A stretch of 64,000 nt of DNA from Casuarina equisetifolia. Taxonomy: Eukaryota > Streptophyta > Magnoliopsida > Fagales > Casuarinaceae. The position numbers were made by a program, and so were the translations under genes. The notes under the pieces were generated by a model. It had not been told where the DNA came from and did not search any database. It saw nothing but the letters and a program-made list of their open reading frames with translations. The stretch is from assembly GCA_028551475.1 (NCBI GenBank), contig CM052358.1:17138853-17202852 (forward strand). The letters are read 5' to 3'. Of this stretch, positions 56,393-64,000 are shown one piece after another (the first letter of the stretch is position 1; each line of letters starts with the position of its first letter).

Positions 56393-58776
56393 TGAGTATT
56401 TTACCTAAAGCAACTACCAATTCCACCCACACCACAAACCCCCCATATACACTGTATTTGGTATTGTTCCTTTAAAATTGGAATGTCATTACAATATCAC
56501 TAGATTTTTCCATACCAACCCTGGGTTGTGCCATTCACAGACCCCAAAAATGAAGTAATGCTTAGAAAGGGTAAGGTCAATAAAACCAAGAAGGTACCTC
56601 TTCCTTTCCTGTTGGTCGGAAGCATTCAGCAGTATGCTTGTTTAGAATTTTATTGTAAGGGCTAAGGTTCTGCTTGATATTGAAATGGATACGCCCGTTA
56701 GTTGGAGATCTCAACAATTGTTATTAATCCTTTTATTTTTTACAAGTTGAGTATTAGTGGTCTTGTATCCTACAGCTACTTGATTCCAACTTCAACAACG
56801 TTTATTCAGTTCTCTGGGGAGAAGTAATAATTTTATGCCATATTTTAACTAGTGACCTGCCATGTAATCTCTTTTCTGTATCTTTATTTATTTCATTGAC
56901 AATTGCAATGAAGGAACGAGATCAAGAAGGTTGTTTAGTTAGCTGTAAATTGCTTTCTTCTCGTGCATTAATTTTCATGCAGCAGATCTGCCTTCGAGTG
57001 CAATGCTCTGTTCCTTTGTGAATGCTTCATGCTTCAGAATAGAAGACATTTCTCAGCTCTTTAATAGACATGGTATTTTCCAAGGCGTGCTAATAGTTGT
57101 AGTAGAGCCAGCCAGCCCTAGTCATCAATCTATGACTATAGGTCCCACCCTGATCATTCTCAGCATCCCATTTGGGGCATGCCGCCAGGACTGGTATCCG
57201 CTGAGTGGTTCTAGTTCCTGTTCAATGTGGATCCACTCTTCCCTGGCTCGTTTCTGTGGGTTGCAGAGGTTGAGAAGGTATTAAGAGGGTCAGGGTTTTC
57301 TTTCTGGCTTGCAGGTGGCTCTGTTTCCTTGGCAAGATAGTGATGTCAATTTCTTTTCTTTTTTTTTTTCTCAAAATGAAATATTTTGCACTGTCCACTC
57401 TGTACATAGGATAAAATTGTGAAAATAAACACCACAATTTTCAATCTTGCGGTTGGTGTAACTTTAGCCAAATCCAAATATTGATTTTTTGAACTTTCAT
57501 ATTTTACAAGCAATTCATATAGCAACACCAAGTGATAAAAAAGTCGGATTCTTTACGTTGATATAAGGTTCTCTCATTAGTGTGATATTTTTGAATTGGT
57601 TAGTAGTATTCTAATTTCTGATGTGGATATTACACAATATATATATGAGAGTTATCACCAAATCAAGTATACAGATAGACAGCGGTTTCCTATTAAGATG
57701 GCATGTTCTTAAAATTGTACAAAAGACAATTTGGGAATAGACTCAACTCCACTTGTCCCGTTGTGCTCTCACACCCTATGATCATATCCCTTTACTAAAA
57801 ACGTGCTTGAAGGACTCACATCAGTTTGGAGAAAAAACTCCCATAGGGATTTATCAGATTTCATTCTTTACCCATTTTTGTTATCCAATTCACTTCAAGA
57901 CAAATAAAATTACAAACTGCTATTATGGGACTACGGTGTGCATCTCAAGCAAATTTCCATATATTTGCACGCAGATATGTATTTTACATCTGTTTTATGA
58001 GGCAAATACAAGCATTCGCATATTTTATGGTTTTTTGTTAATTCACCTAAAAACTTTTATGAAATTTTTTGAAGAAATAGCTTTTAGTAAAATGGTTAAC
58101 GTATTCAACTTTAAAAAATTGCTAAGATTTGAGAAAACGTAGTTGATTATCTAAGAATTCTAGAAGATCTTGATCCAACAATTACTATCATCATCTTAAG
58201 ATATGTAGGAGATACTAGTCTATGAAAATTTTTCCATATCCAGATCATTGATTCAAAATTAAATGATCAAGATTTTACTATCTTACCATTTATTATATTA
58301 GACTATGATTACTACAAATTTCGTGGTTGTAGCTGGAGCTGGTAAGAGTCTAATTACCAATGTGGCTAATCCAATCTAAATTTCAGGACCATCATAAAAT
58401 ATTGGCACGGTAGGACACTGTTTAGAGAAAATCCAGATCCCCATTAAGAAGAAATGAGATGAGAGAATTAAGAATTTGTATAAAATAAAAGGGATGGGGG
58501 GGGGGGGGGGGGGGGAGGAAATCCTATCTATTTACTAGAATTCCATAGCTAAGATTTGACAATAAAGGATAAGCTAAGAATCTAAAACATTTTCATCTAG
58601 TATAAAGTGTAAAAAATTAAGAAATTCATTTTATTTTAAATTTTGATAAACACTAATGTGACACTACAGGAATAACAGAGATTTAAACCTTATAACTAAC
58701 ATAGTAGAACATACTTCAATTTGGTAATATATTAGGGGCAACCCGATTAAGGAAATATGCATGAAGGTTAAGTCAT
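56393..58776. other. Downstream flank of the PPR gene, non-coding
   Basis: The first 900 bp are GC-richer than the surroundings and are probably 3' UTR (no clear poly-A signal chosen). Open stretches at 57003-57284 and 57753-58142 match nothing I know. Near 58496 there is a 20-base G run. No transposon terminus was seen until 58777. Confidence 0.5.
58496..58515. repeat. Homopolymer of 20 G
   Basis: An uninterrupted run of 20 G, preceded by GGGAT and followed by AGGAA. Long G runs are rare in AT-rich plant DNA and are prone to slippage and to sequencing error. Confidence 0.8.
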
Positions 58777-59350
58777 TGATGCATTTCATGATGGGCAATG
58801 GAGTGAACTTTGGATTATAGAGAGATTGGCAAGGAATAACAACTGGAATTGTAGAAATCTATAGTGTTGGAAAGCTAAAGATTGGGAAATAACGATTGAA
58901 ATGTAAAGACAATGTAGGAATGAAATGATTGAAATGTAAAAGGTTGGAAAATAAAAACACAAATTTAGAAGGCAAAGTTGAGGAAAAACAAAATTCTTTT
59001 TGACTTCAAATGTTCTTCTCCAAAAGTTCTACCTACAACTGAAGTAATAATCTCTTTAAATAGACAACTAAACCTAATGCTAGAATGATCCAAAATACTT
59101 AAAACCTAAGTCTAGTAGATCTAGGATCCCTAAAATCAAGGGAAATAAAACTAACCAAATTAAGATCCCAACAAATTAGGGACCTTAGAAATAGTATGAA
59201 TCTTGATAGGTATGGAAACTCCAAATAAATCAAACTTCTTCTATTTGGGCTTACATCCAAAAAATTACATTGTAGCCTCAATTTTTTGTAAAATGAATAC
59301 ACAAAACTTGGGTTTTCTTATTATCTTAGCCTTTGAGCATGTCCACATCA
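58777..59350 (-). repeat. 3' LTR of Gypsy element 2
   Basis: A 574-bp LTR. By coordinate it starts TGATGCATTTCATG and ends GTCCACATCA, next to TTCTCCCC (polypurine complement). It aligns with 41854-42508 apart from the extra tandem units of that copy. Confidence 0.85.
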
Positions 59351-60420
59351 TTCTCCCCAGGTTGGAAAGGATTTGTCCTCAAATATGGAGGGTTGTTGAC
59401 ATCCACATATAGAGACAAATCTTCCACATTGAAAGTTGCTAAGACTCCCCCAAAATCACTTGGCAAATCCACTTTGTATGCATTATCTTTAACCCACACA
59501 ACTACCTCAAACAATCCATCAACTCGTGGTGCAATCTTGCTCTTTCTTTTTATTGAGAACTTTTCCTTTCTTAAGTGTACCCATACAAGATCCCTAGGTT
59601 GAAAAATTGATGATTTTCTATGCTTATTAGCCTTCTTTTTATAAAACTCATTTGCTCTTTCAATTTGGACTCAAATTTCTTCATGAAACTTTTTCATCAA
59701 TTTGGCCCACTCATTTGCATCAAAGTTGATTTGGGCATCAATGGGTAAAGATGATAACTCAATAAGAGTAAGCAAATTAAGCCCATAGACTACCTCAAAT
59801 GACGAATGACTAGTTGTAGCACTTGGAGCTCAATTGCAAGAAAATTTCGCATGTGCAAGCTTGGTGTCCCAATCCTTGAGATTCTTGTTCACCAAGGTTC
59901 TCAAAAGTGTCCCTAGTGTCCGGTTGGTAACCTCCATTTGCTCATCTATTTGGAGGTGGTGAGACGTGTTGAATAATAGTTTGGTATTGAGCTTGGCCCA
60001 TAAAGTTCTCTAGAAGTAGCTTAAAAACTTGGTATCTCTATAAAAAATAATCATTCTTGGCACATTATGCAATTTCACAATCTCCCTGAAAAAGAAATTC
60101 GCAATATGAGTTACATTGTCTATCTTGTGGTAGGGAGTGAAATGACCCATCTTTGAAAATTGATTAACAACCACTATGATGGAATCCTTTCCCCTTTAAG
60201 TCTAAGGGAGAATCATAATAAAATCCATGTTGAGATCTTCCTATGGATGGTTTAGAACTGGTAGTGGAGTGTAGGGACCAAACTTAAAATTCATCTTGGT
60301 TCATTGACATGTAGCACACCAAAAAATGAAGGCATGAACATCCCTTTGCATTTTGGGCTAGTAGAAATGCTCCTTAAGGATCTCCAATGTCTTGTGTACT
60401 CTAAAATGCCCAACTAGACC
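59326..60420 (-). pseudogene. Gypsy integrase (element 2), degenerate
   Basis: The C-terminal part at 59326-59514 reads WVKDNAYKVDLPSDFGGVLA, then TFNVEDLSLYV. Upstream blocks parallel 42988-43570 base for base but with many stops (for example in the IVSDRDTKF and [11 protein letters not shown] equivalents at about 60040-60250). The frame is dead. Confidence 0.82.
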
Positions 60421-60479
60421 TCCTTCATGAGTCTCTTTAATTAACAATTCCTTGAAGGAACTTTTGAGAACACATAATT

Positions 60480-61200
60480 AATTCCCTTTGAACAAATAGC
60501 CTTCTTGCACTACATATTCTCCATAAGCTCATTTGGCATATTCTATCATGATAGAAAACAACTCCTTATCTTCTAAATAATGTTCTCTCATAATTTCAAA
60601 TTTGAGTACTCTTGCATCCAAGATGGTTAAGAAAGAATACCTTCTTGATAAAGCATCTACTATAACATTAGTAGTTCCTAATTTGTAATGGGAAACAAAA
60701 GTAAAGAATTGAAGGAACTCTACCCATTTAGCATGCCTTAAGTTGAGTTTGTGCTGACTATTCAAATACTTAAGTGCCTAATGATTTGAGTAAAGAAAAA
60801 ATTGCTTCAGTCAGAGATAGTGGCTTTAATGATCAAGAGCTCGTATTATCGCATAAAACTCCTTATCATAGGTTGAATAATTCTTCTTGACATCTATTAA
60901 CTTCTCACTTATAGGCAATGGTTTCTTGGATTGAACCAAAATAGCCCCAATTCCCACACCACTAGCATCACACTCAACTTCAAACAATTTATTGAAATCC
61001 GTTAAAGCAAGGACATGAGCTTCACAAAGCTTTTGTTTGATTACCTCAAATGCCTTACTTGTGAATTCATTCCATTCAAATTGTCCTTTCTTCATACACT
61101 TAATTATTGGAGCCATGATGGTACTAAAATTAAGAATAAATCTTTTATAAAATGAAGTTAAGCCATGAAAGTTCCTAATCTCAGTTGGTGTTTTTAGAAT
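60480..61200 (-). pseudogene. Gypsy RNase H (element 2), degenerate
   Basis: Open pieces are 60826-61116 ([40 protein letters not shown] with the catalytic Asp) and 60529-60765 ([32 protein letters not shown]). A short deletion occurs in the AYFSEKL block, which here reads LPISEKL. Confidence 0.85.
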
Positions 61201-62100
61201 CGACTAGGACTTGATTGCCTCCACTTTCAACTGATTAATTGCAATGCCATATTAAGAAACCACATATCCAAAAAACACTACACTTGGACTCATGAACTCA
61301 CACTTCTCCATTTTTACATATAGTTTTTGTTCCCTCAACAAGTCAAAGATCTTTTTCAAATGTTTCACATGATCATCAATACTTTGACTATAGATCAGAA
61401 TATCATGAAAGTAAACAACTATGAATCACCAAGATATGGTCTAAGTACCACATTCATTAGTCTCATGAAGGTGCTAGGAGTATTTGACAATTCAAAAGGC
61501 ATTACTAATTATTCATATAAGCCTCCCTTAGTCTTAAATGTAGTTTTCCATTCATCTCTCTCCCACATACAAATTTGGTGGCATCCACTCCTCAAATCAA
61601 TCTTGGAAAAACTCTAGCTCCATGAATTTCATTGAGCATATCATCAAGTCTAGGCATAGGATACCTATACTTAATTGTGATGTTGTTGATGGCTCGACTG
61701 TTAATACACATCCAAAGACTACCATCTTTCTTAGGGACCAAGATTGTTAGAACTGAATAAGGACTCATGCTTTCTCTAACATACCCTATTCTCATTAGCT
61801 CATCTACTTGCCTCTACAGCTCTTTGGTTTTTTCAAGATTACAACAATAGACGAGCTTGTTGGGTAGAGAACCTCTGGAATAAGGTCAATATGATGCTCA
61901 ATGCCTTTTATGGGTGAAAGGTTGGGTGGTAGGTAGTAGGAAAGACATCTTTATATTTGGATAAAAGTGGTAGAACCTTTAGGTAGGGAATACTCTTTTC
62001 AGTTACTAATTTTTTCTCTACCATAAGTAGGACATATATAGGTTTCTATTTAAATATGACTTTTTCAAGTTTGGTTTAGTTGATGAACAGGTTTTCTTAG
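61201..62100 (-). pseudogene. Gypsy reverse transcriptase (element 2), degenerate
   Basis: The open piece 61592-61795 reads [40 protein letters not shown] and [19 protein letters not shown]. Further blocks (the FDDIL equivalent at about 61390-61420, where the Asp codons are altered, and MEKCEFM-like at about 61290-61315) lie in shifted frames. The linker before RT is at 61830-62040. Unlike element 1, the RT-to-RNase H connection (around 61205-61260) is still present. Confidence 0.82.
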
Positions 62101-62129
62101 GCTCGTTCTCTCTAGGCTGAGGTTTTATG

Positions 62130-62500
62130 GATCTGAGACGAGCTTAAGGGTGTAAAGGTGATTTGCTTACCATTCTTTTTCACGGCATAAATGTTGTTTT
62201 TCCCATCATGCTTTGCAAATCTATCAAACTACCACGGTCTTTCAAGTAACAAGTGACATGCTTCCATAGGAATAATGTCACAAAGGGCTTCATCAATATA
62301 ATTCTGTATGGAAAAATAAACTAAAACTTGCCTCTTTACTTGAAGATTGTTACCCTAACTTAGACATTACAACTTGTAGGACAGTGGATGAGTAGAGGTT
62401 AACAATTTAAACTTTTCGACTAGTATTGTGGATGTCACATTAGTACAACTTTCACTGTCGATGATCATAGAGCATACCTTGCCCCTAATGGTACACCTTG
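62130..62500 (-). pseudogene. Gypsy aspartic protease region (element 2)
   Basis: On the minus strand, about 62390-62480 reads SMIIDSESCTNVTSTILVEK. This corresponds to the Gypsy protease active site IDSGSCTNV, with the Gly of D-S-G changed to Glu. Downstream sequence to 62130 resembles the usual FDRFAKHDGK-like protease-to-RT linker. Stops are present. Confidence 0.75.
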
Positions 62501-62589
62501 TCTAGAAGATGTTTTCTCTCTATATATCTTGAGAACCAAGCTTTGAAAAGAAAGTGTGGCGAATGACCAAAAGCTCACCAAAATATAGT

Positions 62590-62940
62590 TGGGTTATGCA
62601 ATCTTCCTCTTTTATTTCTTCCAATGGCTCCTCCACCTTGTACACTTCTCCAATTTCCTTCCATTCTCCCATCATCATTACCCTTCAATTAGGGCAATTA
62701 GCTTGAAAGTGGCCAACTCCTTAGCACTTATAACATCTAGCTTAGGACCATTCACTTCTAAAAATAGTGGCCCGAGAACTCTTACTGTGTTTGGCCTCCA
62801 TGTTTTTAGGCTTGTCCAGTTCCTTGGGAGCCTAACTAGAATAACCATATCTGGTGTTGCTTAAGGCAACCTTCTAGACATAATCTCCCTTGTTGAAATA
62901 CTTGACTTTAGAGCTAGCTCTTTGCTTCTTAACCTTGACA
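62590..62940 (-). pseudogene. Gypsy gag end with CCHC knuckle (element 2)
   Basis: On the minus strand near 62672-62735 the sequence reads RCYKC, stop, GVGHFQANC and PN, a CX2CX4HX4C knuckle with one in-frame stop. The adjacent Lys/Ser-rich linker lies at 62760-62940. The rest of gag is missing. Confidence 0.72.
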
Positions 62941-64000
62941 ACTATTAGAATATATTTTAATGATATTAGAATATATAAATATTTTGATGATGAAGAAAAA
63001 TGAGAATTATAATATGAAAATATTATAACCATTTTGTTGGAATATATTGATAATTAAATGAAATTATAATATGAAAAATTTTATAATTCATATATGATTA
63101 TTTATGAGTTTCATAAGAAAACTAATGCAGAAATTGTATGTAGGAAATTAGGTTAGTATGAGCCCAGTCCAAAGTCTGACCTAGTCCAGAAAAGTCTGAC
63201 CCAGTCTAAAGAGGTGTGACCCAGTCCAGAGAATGTGACTTAGGCCCAGAACGCGACCTAGTGCGCGACCCAGTCCAGAATGCGCGACCCGCGACCAACT
63301 TAAGCCCCGCGACCCAGAATTCGACCCGTGATGACGTTGTGACTTCGCTGGTAGATTTAGCCGTCCATTTCACCTTCGATCAAGGTGCATGATAGCTCGT
63401 TGGAAAGCTAATGAAGAGAAGAAGATTTCTGTGAAGAGAAATCAAAGACCCACTACTCAGAGAAGATAAATTTGAAGAAATGGTTAAGCTCGTTGAGTTT
63501 TTGCCCTAACTGATCAAAAGTGAAATTGGAAGCAGATTAGAGGGTTTCTAAAGACAATTTCAAAGGGCTTTTGTAAGGAAAAGGATGCTCTATCAATCTA
63601 TGAAGGACCCACAAAGAATTGATTCAAGATTGGAGAGAATTGAAGAAAATTTGAGTGAGACCCAAAACTTGCTACACAAAACCCAAATTATAGAGTTTTA
63701 AGTTGAGACCAAAACTACACCGTTTTGGATGGGGTTTTGAAATAAACGAAGACAGAACCTCTTCCACAACATTCTATCTCTCTTAAGCTCAAAAATGGAC
63801 AAAGAAGAAGGAAATAAGGGGCTCCAACGGGAAGAAGATTTGATGGTGCTCAAAAGTGTCAGAACAGCTCTTTGAAGTGAGAGGTTAGTTGCCTTAAAGG
63901 TATTTAAGCAAGTTTGTCTTCACCATTGCTAGAAGTCTGAAAATCATAAGCAAAGAAAGCAAGTTGTGAAGCATCTCATACTACTCATCCTAGCTCATCC
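62941..64000. other. LTR-like AT-rich stretch with GC-rich short repeats
   Basis: From about 62946 the sequence (TATTAGAATATAT..., ATTATAATATGAAAA...) resembles the U3 start of the SIRE-like Copia LTRs in composition and in its inverted ATTATAATAT motifs, but no second LTR lies in the window. Positions 63160-63330 hold degenerate GACCCAGTCCAGA-type repeats ending in CpG-rich GCGACC motifs. The last 600 bp are purine-rich with no readable gene. Confidence 0.4.
63160..63330 (+). repeat. Degenerate GACCCAGTCCAGA short repeats
   Basis: Seven or more copies of a variable motif around gacccagtccaga (spacing about 17-28 bp), grading into CpG-rich gcgaccc motifs. The tract is much richer in GC than its flanks. 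Confidence 0.75.

Larger units (their letters stand above)
58777..62940 (-). mobile_element. Gypsy retrotransposon, minus strand, second copy of the 41854 family
   Basis: The 3' LTR is at 58777-59350. Above it on the minus strand come integrase, RNase H, RT, protease and the end of gag with a zinc knuckle, more of the element than at 41854-45320. The 5' LTR is not present: sequence changes at about 62941 to an AT-rich LTR-like stretch. Many stops and frameshifts make it older-looking than element 1 in most regions. Confidence 0.85.

Noticed and set aside
57753-58142. 129-codon plus-strand frame downstream of the PPR gene
   Set aside because: Lys/Phe-rich AT-driven composition, no domain recognised, no splice context.

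Overview
This is plant nuclear DNA, almost certainly eudicot. It is AT-rich, contains Copia and Gypsy LTR retrotransposons nested several levels deep, carries degenerate pieces of chloroplast DNA, and has a small gene island with an intron-containing RINT1/TIP20 gene and an intronless pentatricopeptide-repeat (PPR) gene. I cannot name the species. No bacterial features, CRISPR arrays or rRNA/tRNA genes were seen.

Layout. 1-1425: a chloroplast psbD fragment fused to the RNase H end of a decayed minus-strand Copia element. 1998-3433: two LTRs of one Gypsy-type family facing each other, enclosed by a perfect 5-bp target-site duplication (TSD). 4003-22093: an 18-kb SIRE-like Copia element (plus strand). 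Its integrase is split by a complete 9.4-kb Athila-like Gypsy element (7802-17210, TSD tagtc), and its 3' LTR is interrupted by a chloroplast rpl16 fragment (about 21367-21914). 22094-23794: nothing recognised. 23795-31898: a second SIRE-like Copia element (minus strand), with a truncated 5' LTR joined to a gag scrap. 31990-34230: an Athila-type LTR with a solo LTR of the same family inside it (TSD tccat). 34231 to about 36995: a short element with LTRs, primer-binding site, polypurine tract and only gag (TR-GAG type). 37001-37691: a second inverted-LTR insertion with a perfect TSD. 37928-41853: the 5' part of a third SIRE-like Copia element, interrupted in gag by a solo LTR (TSD gttct). 41854 to about 45320: a 5'-truncated minus-strand Gypsy element. 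45320-50115: non-coding DNA with a 356-bp tandem duplication.

The only apparently functional genes are at 50116-56392. They are a MAG2/MAG2-like RINT1 family protein (four exons, 813 codons) for ER-Golgi vesicle tethering, and an 885-residue, probably mitochondrial PPR protein 552 bp downstream on the same strand, preceded by a 33-codon upstream ORF. They share no evident pathway and are probably just neighbours. 58777 to about 62940 holds a second minus-strand Gypsy element of the same family as the one at 41854. The window ends in an LTR-like AT-rich stretch followed by degenerate GC-rich short repeats.

Every retroelement reading frame checked contains stops or frameshifts, so the mobile fraction is a set of relics. 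The most unusual observation is the pair of independent inverted-LTR insertions, each flanked by its own TSD. Their LTR family is the one used by the gag-only element and by the two larger Gypsy elements.
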